Source of the DNA: Lwoffella lincolnii
Lineage (GTDB): Bacteria; Pseudomonadota; Gammaproteobacteria; Pseudomonadales; Moraxellaceae
Direction of reading: 5' to 3'
DNA: 64,000 nt
Assembly (NCBI RefSeq): GCF_002014765.1
Contig: NZ_MUYT01000004.1
Coordinates: 558,001 to 622,000, forward strand
The position numbers were made by a program, and so were the translations under genes. Shown here piece after piece: positions 8,103 through 17,650 of this stretch. The first letter of the stretch is position 1; each line of letters starts with the position of its first letter. The notes beneath the pieces are model-generated. The model made no database searches. It was given only the letters and a program-made list of their open reading frames with translations, and was not told the origin of the DNA.

Positions 8103-8765
8103 ATGAAATCTGTCAAAGTTGCCATCATCACACTTGCTTTCATTAGCTCATCGGTTTATGCCAATGGGCAAAGCCTTGTCATCAGTCCTATCACGCCTAA
8201 ACCCATCATGCTAGGTACGCACGCCACTTGGAAAGACAGTAGAGACAGCAAAATCACCAAACAAGATGTGGACTACTCATGTGGTGCGTCATCGCTATCC
8301 ACCATCTTGACTTACTTTTATCAACACCCCAAAACAGAACAGCAAATCCTAGATGATATGGCATTAGATGATGTGATGGCATCGTTTGCAGACTTGGCAA
8401 GCGTAAGTGAAAAATACGGCTACACCGCTCGTGGTATGACGATGGATTATGACACGCTTGCCAAAATAAAAATTCCTGCCATTGTCTATGTCAATCACAA
8501 ACGAAGCGACCATTTTAGCGTGGTGCGAGCCATTGACAAGCAAAATGTTTATTTATCCGACAGCAGTTGGGGCAATCGCACACTCACACGCAAGCAATTT
8601 GAAAGACTGTGGCTTACCACCGATAATCACACATCAGGCAAGGTGCTGCTCATACTGCCTACCACCCATCACCAAAAACAGATGAGTGATAAAAATTTTA
8701 CCGCCGTACATGATACTCAGCATTTATTAAAACAAACTCCTGTGCTGTTTAGGCGGTTTTTATGA
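8103..8765 (+). CDS. Periplasmic C39-family cysteine peptidase (FapD-like)
   Basis: 220 residues: signal peptide 1-20 (ending SSVYA-N), then a C39 peptidase domain at about 50-175. Catalytic residues are visible: Cys60 in DYSCGASSLST, with Gln54 six residues earlier as the oxyanion-hole residue, His137 in SDHFSVV, and Asp153 in YLSDSSWGN. C39 enzymes cut after double-glycine leaders. Most are fused to an ABC exporter; here there is neither transmembrane region nor ATPase domain, as in FapD of the Pseudomonas Fap operon. The likely substrate is the precursor encoded at 6245, which ends its leader in EGA. The gene is 9 bp after the beta-barrel gene and almost certainly cotranscribed with it. 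The peptidase call is firm; the role is inferred. Confidence 0.82.
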   Translation: MKSVKVAIITLAFISSSVYANGQSLVISPITPKPIMLGTHATWKDSRDSKITKQDVDYSCGASSLSTILTYFYQHPKTEQQILDDMALDDVMASFADLASVSEKYGYTARGMTMDYDTLAKIKIPAIVYVNHKRSDHFSVVRAIDKQNVYLSDSSWGNRTLTRKQFERLWLTTDNHTSGKVLLILPTTHHQKQMSDKNFTAVHDTQHLLKQTPVLFRRFL

Positions 8766-8859
8766 ATATGACATTGCTGTCATTGGTTGTCTTTTGTTGG
8801 TGGTTTTTTTGTTGATGGGTTTGGTTAAAAACAAAACATCTCTAATCCCTGTCAAAATT

Positions 8860-8868
8860 TGCTATAAT
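8860..8868 (+). promoter_or_regulatory. Extended -10 promoter upstream of smc
   Basis: TGCTATAAT, a perfect extended -10 hexamer, lies 33 bp before the smc ATG. The same motif is found upstream of miaB (58799-58807). Confidence 0.5.
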
Positions 8869-8900
8869 ATCTGCCTTTATCCGATTACCAAAATCACACC

Positions 8901-11900
8901 ATGCGTTTAAAATCTCTTAAGTTGGCAGGATTTAAGTCCTTTGCTCACCCCACGACGTTTACGTTTCATCATAACATCACCGCCATTGTTGGACCTAACG
9001 GCTGTGGTAAGTCCAATGTCATTGATGCCATTCGTTGGGTGCTTGGCGAAACTTCTGCTAAGCAGTTACGTGGTGGGTCAATGAGTGATGTGATTTTTGC
9101 TGGTACTCAACATCACGCTGGCAAGAGCATGGCAAGCGTGGAGCTGACCTTTGAGCATACGCAAGATGAGACCACAGGTATCCGTCACGAACTTAATTTG
9201 TATCACGAGTTGTCTGTACGCCGACAAGTCAACAAAGATGGCAAATCTGACTATTTTATTAATGGCACAAAAGCTCGCCGACGTGATGTGGTGGACATAT
9301 TTTTAGGCACAGGGCTTGGCTCTGGCTGTTATGCGGTTATTGAACAGGGCATGATTGGGCGGATTGTGGACTCAAGCCCCAAACAGCTTAGAGAATTCAT
9401 CGAAGAGGCCGCTGGCGTATCACGTTATCAAGCCAGACGGGAAGAAACCCATAAAAAATTGCAAAAAGCCCAAGAAAATCTTGACAGGCTAAATGACTTA
9501 CAATGTGAGCTACAAAAACAACACAAAACCCTAAGCCATCAAGCCAAAACCGCTCAAAAATATCAAGCCATCAAAAACGAGATGAGCCAAATTGAAGGGC
9601 AACTTGCCATCGCTCAACTGTATGCCGCCAAGCAAAATGAACAAACCCTGACCAAACAGTACCAAACCCTAAGCCACCAAGCCAAACAACAACAAGATGT
9701 GCTGGCCACACTTAGCCAAAAAGTTGATAAATTAAATGAACGCATTGCCGAACAACAATGGCTAAAAGATGACAAACGTAATACCTTGCATGAACAACAA
9801 ATGCAAGAACAACAAACTAAGCATCAGCATCAAATCTTACTTGACAAGCAAAATCAACTCAGTAACAACATCGAGCAACATCATCATCGTCAACAGCATC
9901 TTACAAACACCCTTGCCAAGCTCACTGTTGAACGACAACAAAAACAGCAACAGCTTGAAGCGATTGACCCCACTCAAAGCAAACATCAACAACAAATTAC
10001 CGAGCTAAAAAACCAGCTTGCCCCCTTAAAACAAGCATGGCAAGATGCTCAACACGCCCATGAACAAGAACAACAAAAGCTTAACAATGTGGACAAACAG
10101 CTTGCCGTTAATGAACAGGCATTGAAGCAACTTAGCCACACTAAGAGCAAATGGCAACAACAACACCATCAATGGCAACAATCTTGGCAAGCATTGACAA
10201 CACCCACCACATTAAAAATCTTGGGCATACCCAAAGAAGCATTGACCCTAAATAATCAAGATAACCAAGATGAGCAAGATAATAGCGACACTGCTCAAAC
10301 CCATTTGCTTGACTTACTTAAACAAAAAATCGATAAGCAACACACTCTGATTAGCCGTTATGAACAGCAGTTAGATGAATTAGAAATAAAATACCAACAA
10401 GCCCAACACGAACAACAACAACATACTCGACAGCTTACTGAGCAACATCAAGTACTGATAAGCTTAGAAAAACGCCATGCCATGTTAGACAGTGAGTATC
10501 ACACCTTATATGCCCTTCTTCACCCCAAGCCTATCTTGCACTCGGATAAACCAAACCATGTTCAATCATCAGCCAAAAAACAAACATCACCTAAAACCGC
10601 TGGTCATCACGACATCAGTACCCTTTGGCATCATTGGCAACAACGGTCATCACATCAACAACTTGGCCAATGTGTTGAATTAACCGAACTGGGTTTAGCG
10701 CATGCTGACGGATTGGATCAATGGTTGGCATTATGGTTAGATGCCATTGTGTTAAATTTGCCAAACGCTTTAACCCACACTGTGCCACAGCCATCAATCA
10801 ATAACCTTGACATGCAAATATTGGCAACACTAATCAGCCAATCCAGTCCGAACAGTCAAATGACAGCATTGCTCAATACTCAACCAACACAGCAAAAAAA
10901 TTTGGCTCAAGTAGACGGAATAAATGGGGCAAATGACACTCAAAATGACACTCAAATAGCAACCAAAGCAAACACATTAGCCACCCATGACAAAAAATCC
11001 AAACTGCTTACCACTTTGGCTGATGCACACCAACTGCCGTTATGGGCAATAGACACACTCATCAAAACCCCAACGCTAACCGCCTTATCTGGCTGGTATT
11101 ATTGTTGCATCGGTGAACAGCCACACCGTGAACAACATGAAAACCTGCAAACATCAACAACCAATACCATCATCACCTTGCTATCACAAATCTTGTCATC
11201 AAATCAACCATTCACTCTCTGCACAGACACAGGTTGGCTTATCGGTCAATTTGGCATCATTCATTTATCAAAATTGGGACAAGACGGCAGGGGCGGTCAC
11301 TTCTTAAAGGAACGTCATGCCCAAAGGCAACGGTTAGCACAGCTAGAAAAGATGCTAACCGACATACAAAGCGACATCAACCAACAAACCAAAATCCACA
11401 AACAACTCACTTCTCGCCATAAAGACGGGCAAATCACCCTTGAAGAGTGGACAGCACAACTGGCAAATCTAAAAACCGACCACATGCAAGCCAAAAATGA
11501 CCTTGCCATGTGGCAAGGTGAACAGCATCAATTACAAAACGACCACCGCCGCCTAAACCAAGAAAAAAATCAACTCGATGCCGACTTTACCGAACAGCAA
11601 CAACATCAAGCCCAGCTAGACGCTAAAAATATTGAGCTAACACAACAGCGACACCGTCATCTCACTGCCATTAAACAACTGGACAACACTAGACAACAAC
11701 TGCAAACACAAAAAGACCACCTCCACACCACACTCAATGAACTGACCCAAGCACAACAGCAAGCCAGCTTAGCCAAACAACAGCTGGTCATGCAATTGGA
11801 GCATCTGCATGAGCAAAGTAAACAGTTACATACCCAAAGCGAACATACCAACCAACGCATTCATCAACAACAAAGTGAGCAACATCAACTCAAGCAACAG

Positions 11901-12929
11901 TTAGTAAAACTTGATGCTCTGTTAACAAAACAACAATCTGACATTGCTCACAGCAAAATTGAACTGGAAGAACATCAACATCAGCTCACAGAACAACAAC
12001 GACAATACCAAAGCTTAAAAGATGCCAGCACCCATGCCCAGCAACAGTTAAATGACAGCAATGCGTATCTTGCCACCTGCACCACCGAACTTGCCATTGC
12101 CAAAGAACGCCTAAACGATGCCACCATTCGAGTAGATGAGCATGCCAATTTATTAAACACAGGCGTGAGTGCGTCATCATTGTTAGCGGACTTCATCGCT
12201 CATAACCGCAAAATTGACAATGCCGATAACCACGCCAAACAACAACGGCTACAACAAGACTACCAAAGCCTACAAATCCAGCTGGGTCGCCTAGGGGCGG
12301 TGAACATGGCAGCCAAAGCCGAACTTGATGCCATCACCGAACGCCTTACCCCTTTAACCAAGCAAACAGATGACATTCTTGCCAGTATTGACACACTCAC
12401 CGATGCCATCAGCACCATTGATGACAAAACCAAACAGTTATTTTTACAAACATTAACAGCGGTCAATGATGATTTAAATAACCTGTTTGCCAACATGTTT
12501 GGGGGTGGGCAAGCCAGCTTAAGCTTGGTGAATGAAGATGGACTATCCACATCGGACGCATGGCGGGCAGGGCTTGAGCTGATGGCACAGCCTAAAGGCA
12601 AACGCAATAGCCGATTGGCGGTACTCTCTGGTGGTGAAAAAACGCTGACTGCCTTAAGCCTGATATTTGCCATCTTTAAACAACACCCTGCTCCTTTTTG
12701 TGTGTTAGATGAAGTCGATGCTCCCCTTGATGATGCCAATGTCGAACGTTTTACAAGCTTAATTAACGAGATGGCACATGAAGTGCAGTTTATCTTTATC
12801 AGCCATAACAAGCTGTCCATGCAAATTGCCAATGAACTCAAAGGCATCACCATGCCCAATGCAGGCATCTCCACTTTGGTGAATGTCAATTTAGATGAAG
12901 CCGAATACCATCTTGCGTACGAACTTTAA
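8901..12929 (+). CDS. smc: Chromosome segregation protein SMC (unusually long, Gln/His-rich)
   Basis: SMC is the ABC-type ATPase of the Smc-ScpAB condensin that compacts and individualises replicated chromosomes. At 1342 residues it is longer than the usual ~1150-1190. The N-terminal head has Walker A GPNGCGKS (31-38) and QGMIGRIVDSSP; the C-terminal head has the signature LSGGEKT (about 1243) and Walker B CVLDEVDAPLDDAN (about 1269). Between them lie two long coiled coils extremely rich in Gln and His, flanking a hinge (about 570-800) that contains a low-complexity Asn/Thr/Gln insert (around residues 650-700). The extra length lies in the hinge insert and the coiled coils. The ATG follows no strong ribosome-binding site but begins with the conserved MRLKSLKLAGFKSF. 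It heads a probable operon with zipA and ligA. Confidence 0.95.
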   Translation: MRLKSLKLAGFKSFAHPTTFTFHHNITAIVGPNGCGKSNVIDAIRWVLGETSAKQLRGGSMSDVIFAGTQHHAGKSMASVELTFEHTQDETTGIRHELNLYHELSVRRQVNKDGKSDYFINGTKARRRDVVDIFLGTGLGSGCYAVIEQGMIGRIVDSSPKQLREFIEEAAGVSRYQARREETHKKLQKAQENLDRLNDLQCELQKQHKTLSHQAKTAQKYQAIKNEMSQIEGQLAIAQLYAAKQNEQTLTKQYQTLSHQAKQQQDVLATLSQKVDKLNERIAEQQWLKDDKRNTLHEQQMQEQQTKHQHQILLDKQNQLSNNIEQHHHRQQHLTNTLAKLTVERQQKQQQLEAIDPTQSKHQQQITELKNQLAPLKQAWQDAQHAHEQEQQKLNNVDKQLAVNEQALKQLSHTKSKWQQQHHQWQQSWQALTTPTTLKILGIPKEALTLNNQDNQDEQDNSDTAQTHLLDLLKQKIDKQHTLISRYEQQLDELEIKYQQAQHEQQQHTRQLTEQHQVLISLEKRHAMLDSEYHTLYALLHPKPILHSDKPNHVQSSAKKQTSPKTAGHHDISTLWHHWQQRSSHQQLGQCVELTELGLAHADGLDQWLALWLDAIVLNLPNALTHTVPQPSINNLDMQILATLISQSSPNSQMTALLNTQPTQQKNLAQVDGINGANDTQNDTQIATKANTLATHDKKSKLLTTLADAHQLPLWAIDTLIKTPTLTALSGWYYCCIGEQPHREQHENLQTSTTNTIITLLSQILSSNQPFTLCTDTGWLIGQFGIIHLSKLGQDGRGGHFLKERHAQRQRLAQLEKMLTDIQSDINQQTKIHKQLTSRHKDGQITLEEWTAQLANLKTDHMQAKNDLAMWQGEQHQLQNDHRRLNQEKNQLDADFTEQQQHQAQLDAKNIELTQQRHRHLTAIKQLDNTRQQLQTQKDHLHTTLNELTQAQQQASLAKQQLVMQLEHLHEQSKQLHTQSEHTNQRIHQQQSEQHQLKQQLVKLDALLTKQQSDIAHSKIELEEHQHQLTEQQRQYQSLKDASTHAQQQLNDSNAYLATCTTELAIAKERLNDATIRVDEHANLLNTGVSASSLLADFIAHNRKIDNADNHAKQQRLQQDYQSLQIQLGRLGAVNMAAKAELDAITERLTPLTKQTDDILASIDTLTDAISTIDDKTKQLFLQTLTAVNDDLNNLFANMFGGGQASLSLVNEDGLSTSDAWRAGLELMAQPKGKRNSRLAVLSGGEKTLTALSLIFAIFKQHPAPFCVLDEVDAPLDDANVERFTSLINEMAHEVQFIFISHNKLSMQIANELKGITMPNAGISTLVNVNLDEAEYHLAYEL

Positions 12930-13145
12930 ATCAAAACACATTAGCCAGTTTAATGATTGTTTTATTGATTGCTTCATGGATTGCTTCACTGTCCAAGCAA
13001 CATCTAAGCGATGATGTGATGACGATAAAGGTCAAGCCATGCTAAAATAAAAGGATTTAATCCCTATCAGCAAAAAATGACCATGGTGGTTGCCATACCA
13101 CAAACTTTATCAGATTGGGGAAGCTTTTAACTTTAAGGAATTTTC

Positions 13146-14606
13146 ATGAACATCGAAAACTGTCTTATCATCGCTTTACCCCTATCGATGATGCTACTTG
13201 GGTTATATCTGTTTATTAAAGGCATACAAGACAAGCCCAAAGCCACTCTATCGAATGAGACGTATGACCAAGATGAGCATGATGATGTGCATGATAAAGA
13301 TGGCATTCCCATCATTCCACGTCATTTACGCCAGCTGACACACCATGATACAGATAACATCTCTGATGACCAACCGAATGTACCACCCCATCACAACAAC
13401 CAACATCAACCAACCACAAATAACGATAGCATAAACGCCATAGACACTGATAATGTCGCATCTTTTCATCACAAGACAGAGCTTACAACTCAAAACAAAC
13501 AGCCTTCAGATGATGACTGGCTAACCACCCAAGTCAACAATGCAAGTAAAGAAATTGAAAATGAAACGCACATTGAGCCTAATTTTCTTAATATTGATGA
13601 TGATGCAGACGACTGGCTAACAGTCAATCATGGCACAGAACAACACCGCCCCTATCACCAATCATCAGCGTATCATGAACAAACAATGCGTTTTAGCCAA
13701 CACAACGCCCCCTTTAACACTCCCTTTAATGACACTCTCTTTAATGACACACCTAATCACACGCTTAGCAACGCATCATTGAACACGTCATTTAATGATG
13801 ACATTCATGATGAAGGGGTGGACATTGAGTTTGATGATGATGCCTTGTTTGATGATGTCCATATCAATACTGACAACAATCAGTCCATAAACAGTCAATC
13901 TGTAGACAATCAGCCCATCACAGGTGATTTATATGACGTGGTCTACACATCAAAAACTTTAGATTTAGATGAGCATGAACAAGAGTTACCACAAACACAA
14001 CAGCACAGCTCAGACACACAAGCACACTTAGCATCTGCCACATTAGCATCTGCCACAAAAAAATATCAGACAAACATACAGACCGCTTCTGTTCCTGAGT
14101 TTGTAGAAGCCAGTCCGATGCTTAATGAGCATCTGGCACAAAATAACGCCACAGAGCAAGACAGCCCCTTAACCAACGCATCAGGCAATTTAAACATCAG
14201 CATATTACCTGTCCATGAGTTTGGATTTTTTCGGGGGCGGACGCTACTTAATTTAGTGGATAAGTTTGGCTTTAAGTTTGGTACAATGAACATGTTCCAC
14301 CGTTATCAAAATAAAGACGGTACGGGTATTTTGTGGTTTAGTATGATGGCATTAACGGTGAATGGGGTTGAGCCATTTGATTTAAACGAGTTGCCCCATA
14401 CCCAGCTCAAAGGCGTGGTGCTGTTTTTATCCTTACCACACCCCAAGATTCTCCAAGGCTTTGATAGCATGATGAGCATTGCCAATCTATTGGCACGAGA
14501 GCTTGGCGGTTACGTGGTTGATGAGCATGGTGAGATGATGACCAAAGAATACAAGATTAGCTTGCGTTCACAGTTACAAGATATCGAAGAGTTAGAAAAC
14601 CCATAA
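13146..14606 (+). CDS. zipA: Cell division protein ZipA
   Basis: ZipA anchors FtsZ to the inner membrane early in septation. The 486 residues comprise an N-terminal transmembrane helix (about 7-25, ALPLSMMLLGLYLFI), a short basic stretch, a very long unstructured linker (about 40-345) rich in Asn, Asp, His, Thr and Gln, and the C-terminal FtsZ-binding ZipA domain (about 345-480: HEFGFFRGRTLLNLVDKFG, FHRYQNKDGTG, LFLSLPHPK). E. coli ZipA is 328 residues, so the linker accounts for the excess. It includes small repeats such as FNTPFND/LFNDTPN. The start has TAAGGAATTTTC before the ATG. It lies between smc and ligA, the usual zipA-ligA pairing. Confidence 0.93.
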   Translation: MNIENCLIIALPLSMMLLGLYLFIKGIQDKPKATLSNETYDQDEHDDVHDKDGIPIIPRHLRQLTHHDTDNISDDQPNVPPHHNNQHQPTTNNDSINAIDTDNVASFHHKTELTTQNKQPSDDDWLTTQVNNASKEIENETHIEPNFLNIDDDADDWLTVNHGTEQHRPYHQSSAYHEQTMRFSQHNAPFNTPFNDTLFNDTPNHTLSNASLNTSFNDDIHDEGVDIEFDDDALFDDVHINTDNNQSINSQSVDNQPITGDLYDVVYTSKTLDLDEHEQELPQTQQHSSDTQAHLASATLASATKKYQTNIQTASVPEFVEASPMLNEHLAQNNATEQDSPLTNASGNLNISILPVHEFGFFRGRTLLNLVDKFGFKFGTMNMFHRYQNKDGTGILWFSMMALTVNGVEPFDLNELPHTQLKGVVLFLSLPHPKILQGFDSMMSIANLLARELGGYVVDEHGEMMTKEYKISLRSQLQDIEELENP

Positions 14607-14624
14607 AAACAGGCGGTGTTTTTG

Positions 14625-16658
14625 ATGCGTCATCATGAAGATAAAAATGAACATATTGTCAAGCAAATGCGTGCTTTAATAGATGAGTTAAAACAGCACA
14701 ACCATGCGTATTATGTGTTAGATGAACCACAAATTAGCGACAATGAATATGACCAACTGCGTTATACCCTACTATCATTAGAACAACACCACCCCAAGCT
14801 GATACAATCCGACAGTCCCATCAACGAAGTGGGTGGTACTCCCCTGCCTGCCTTTAGCCAAATCACCCATACCATACCCATGCTGTCACTTGGCAACGTG
14901 TTCAACCAAGATGAGCTTGCCGACTTCATGCGTAAAGTCAACGAACGTTTACCCGAACCCTTACGACAACCTGAATACGAAATGGAACTCAAACTAGATG
15001 GTTTGGCAGTGTCTATTCTGTATAAAAATGGCACGTTGATGCAAGCTGTGACCCGTGGTGACGGACAAACAGGCGAAGACATCAGCCAAAATGTCAAAAC
15101 CATTCATAACGTACCACACCATCTACCCCAAGCTGTCAACATTGACTTGTTAGAAGTGCGTGGCGAAGTTCTGATGCCAAAAGCAGGATTTGCCAAGCTT
15201 AACCGAGAGGCCAAAGACCGTGGAGATAAAACCTTTGCCAATCCTAGAAATGCTGCTGCTGGCAGTTTGCGTCAGCTTGACCCCAGCATTGCCGCCACTC
15301 GTCCTTTAGCATTTTATGCTTATTCGGTCAATCAAGGTCTGCCAATGGGCATCCATACCCAGTATCAATCCTTACAATGGCTGGGTGAGCTTGGGTTTAC
15401 ATTAGCCAAAACCGTGATTGTCAAAGACCTGACCGATGCGATGACGTTTTATCAACAAGTGTTAGATGAGAGAGATGCCCTGCCCTTTGAGATAGATGGC
15501 ACGGTGATAAAGGTCAATGACTTGACCTTACAGGCTCGTTTGGGTTATTTAAGCCGTGAACCACGCTGGGCAATTGCTTTTAAATTCCCTGCCGAGACAG
15601 TCATCACCACTTTAAACGCCATTAACTGGCAAGTGGGACGGACAGGACAACTAACGCCAGTGGGCAAACTTGAGCCTGTGCAAGTGGGCGGTGTTACTGT
15701 CAGTAGTGTTACCTTGCATAACTTTGGTGAGATTGAACGTTTGGACATTCGAGCAGGGGATACCGTCAGTGTGCATCGAGCAGGCGACGTTATCCCCAAG
15801 GTTACTCGAGTTTGGCATGATAAACGAGCCAATGACAGCAAGCCCATCACCCTACCAACCCATTGCCCTGTCTGTGATTCGCCTGTGGCATTACCCGAAG
15901 GCGAAGCATTGGCCCGCTGTACAGGCGGTCTGTACTGTCCTGCTCAACAGCAAGAAGCCTTAATTCATTTTGTATCACGAAAAGCAATGGACATTGATGG
16001 CTTGGGTGAACGATGGCTGGTGAGTTTTTTTAAACAGGGACTGATAAAGACCGTGGCAGACATCTATCAGCTACATACCCATAAAGAGACTTTGATGGGG
16101 TTAGAAAAATTGGGCGAAAAATCAGTCGACAACCTGCTTTTTGCCATCGAAGCAAGCAAAACCACCACCTTGCCCCGATTCATCTATGCCCTTGGTATTC
16201 GTGGGGTAGGCGAAAGCACGGCACACAACTTGGCAAATCAGTTTGGTGAACTCACCCCTTTAATGAATGCTGACATAAATGCACTGCTTGCCACACCTGA
16301 TGTGGGTAACATCACCGCTGAACTGATATATCAGTTTTTCCGTGCCAAACATAATCTTGAAGTCATCACCGCCTTGCTAGATGCTGGTATCCATTGGCAA
16401 AGTGTGCATGTTACTCAAGAGCAAAATCTGCCACTCACAGGTGAGGTTTGGGTGGTGACTGGCACGCTTGCCAGCATGAGCCGTGATGAAGCCAAAGAAA
16501 AATTACAAGCATTGGGGGCAAAAGTATCTGGTAGCGTCTCTACCAAGACCACCACCCTACTGGCAGGTCAAAAAGCAGGCAGCAAACTGGATAAAGCCCA
16601 AAAACTGGGCATTAAAGTGGTCAATGAAGAAGTGTTTTTAGCAATGACATCATCTTAG
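14625..16658 (+). CDS. ligA: NAD-dependent DNA ligase LigA
   Basis: LigA seals nicks in duplex DNA with NAD+ and is essential for Okazaki fragment joining and repair. The 677 residues show the domains in order: Ia (AYYVLDEPQISDNEYDQL near the N-terminus), the adenylation domain with active-site Lys123 in ELKLDGLA, the OB fold (GRTGQLTPVG), a four-cysteine zinc finger (CPVCDSP and CTGGLYCP), tandem helix-hairpin-helix repeats (GIRGVGESTA), and a C-terminal BRCT domain (VVTGTLASMSRDEAKEKL). The ATG at 14625 has AGGCGG seven bases upstream and is preferred over a GTG at 14616. It starts 18 bp after the zipA stop, consistent with one operon. Confidence 0.97.
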   Translation: MRHHEDKNEHIVKQMRALIDELKQHNHAYYVLDEPQISDNEYDQLRYTLLSLEQHHPKLIQSDSPINEVGGTPLPAFSQITHTIPMLSLGNVFNQDELADFMRKVNERLPEPLRQPEYEMELKLDGLAVSILYKNGTLMQAVTRGDGQTGEDISQNVKTIHNVPHHLPQAVNIDLLEVRGEVLMPKAGFAKLNREAKDRGDKTFANPRNAAAGSLRQLDPSIAATRPLAFYAYSVNQGLPMGIHTQYQSLQWLGELGFTLAKTVIVKDLTDAMTFYQQVLDERDALPFEIDGTVIKVNDLTLQARLGYLSREPRWAIAFKFPAETVITTLNAINWQVGRTGQLTPVGKLEPVQVGGVTVSSVTLHNFGEIERLDIRAGDTVSVHRAGDVIPKVTRVWHDKRANDSKPITLPTHCPVCDSPVALPEGEALARCTGGLYCPAQQQEALIHFVSRKAMDIDGLGERWLVSFFKQGLIKTVADIYQLHTHKETLMGLEKLGEKSVDNLLFAIEASKTTTLPRFIYALGIRGVGESTAHNLANQFGELTPLMNADINALLATPDVGNITAELIYQFFRAKHNLEVITALLDAGIHWQSVHVTQEQNLPLTGEVWVVTGTLASMSRDEAKEKLQALGAKVSGSVSTKTTTLLAGQKAGSKLDKAQKLGIKVVNEEVFLAMTSS

Positions 16659-16735
16659 TGCATATTAGTGTTAGTGCAAGTCCCTAGGACGTGTCTTTAA
16701 TGCCTATCTGCTTTAATATCTATCCGCTTGATTTC

Positions 16736-17419
16736 TTATTCCACGGTTTCAGCTGCCACTTTTTTATTGACGATGCGAATGGGCAATATCAACCCTCGTC
16801 CAATTTTATCAGCGATGACATAGTCATATGAGCTTGGAGCGATGGCATCGGTGGTGTATATGACCAAAGTGATTTTGTTACCATCAATCAATTCGTGCGT
16901 TTCATAAGCCGTACCAAGTTGGTCAAGCAATTTTGATAAAGGTTCATTACTTGCCATGCCAATGGTAAGATTGTACTGGGCAGTTGCCCTATCCACGCCA
17001 AAATAATCAGCATATGATTTTACAGGTGAGCTGTCTTTAGCAAAGACATAAGGATAGCTTTTTGGGTCAACAGGCTTAACCCCAGAATCTACTTTTGTCC
17101 AATCAATGGTGATTTGCTCGCCCACCTTATTGGTGTTATTTGTATTGGTGTTATTTGTATTGGTGTCATCTGTTTGTGATGTGGATATGTGTGTTGTATC
17201 AACCAAATTGTCTTCATTAACATCAGCCAAATGACTGGCATCGTTGATGCCATTACCGTTGCTGATTTGTTCGATTGGGGTCATATCAGTTGTGCTGGTT
17301 TGAGTTGTACTGGTTTGTTCCGTGTCTGTTGTGTCTGTTTTACCAGTGGTTTGAGTGCCATCACAGGCTGACAGACCCAATCCTAAACATAAAAGACACA
17401 GACTTAATAATCTCGTCAT
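16736..17419 (-). CDS. Putative lipoprotein of unknown function
   Basis: 227 residues from the ATG at 17419. It has a lipoprotein signal with lipobox LGLSAC around residues 12-18, so it is probably anchored in the outer or inner membrane. A low-complexity Thr/Asp/Asn region follows (TDTTDTEQTSTTQ, then the NTNNTNTNN repeat encoded by a perfect 15-bp tandem duplication at 17130-17159). The C-terminal ~110 residues form a compact alpha/beta-looking domain (YFGVDRATAQYNLTIG, LDQLGTAYETHELIDG, YDYVIADKIGRGLILP). I do not recognise the family. The reading frame stays open 117 bp further upstream, but the lipobox decides the start. It lies downstream of recX on the same strand and converges on ligA. 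Confidence 0.65.
   Translation of the reverse strand: MTRLLSLCLLCLGLGLSACDGTQTTGKTDTTDTEQTSTTQTSTTDMTPIEQISNGNGINDASHLADVNEDNLVDTTHISTSQTDDTNTNNTNTNNTNKVGEQITIDWTKVDSGVKPVDPKSYPYVFAKDSSPVKSYADYFGVDRATAQYNLTIGMASNEPLSKLLDQLGTAYETHELIDGNKITLVIYTTDAIAPSSYDYVIADKIGRGLILPIRIVNKKVAAETVE
17130..17159. repeat. Perfect 15-bp tandem duplication inside the lipoprotein gene
   Basis: TTGGTGTTATTTGTA occurs twice in a row (17130-17144 and 17145-17159), followed by a degenerate third copy. Its unit length keeps the reading frame and encodes the Asn/Thr repeat in the linker of the lipoprotein at 16736-17419. Confidence 0.85.
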
Positions 17420-17650
17420 CGACAACGACTTGAGCGAACCATGAGATGAATTGTGAGGTGGATTTTTGAGCAGATGGTGCTGGATAAAGTGGTACTGGAT
17501 AAAATGGCAATGGGTTATTTTATTTAAAATGTTCATACTGTCCTTGATACTGGCTTTAATGACTGCCTTTGTTGGTATGATGAATGTTGTTTTTAATTAT
17601 AACGGATTTGTTGCGGACAGTCACAATATCTGTTTTAGGGGAGTTGCGTT

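Noticed and set aside
9700..12100. Repeated CAACAACAA stretches in smc as a microsatellite
   Set aside because: They encode the Gln-rich coiled coil with varied codons and no fixed unit, so protein composition explains them.
12260..12889. 209-codon open frame antisense to the smc head region
   Set aside because: Fully inside smc, opposite the most conserved ATPase motifs; no ribosome-binding site.
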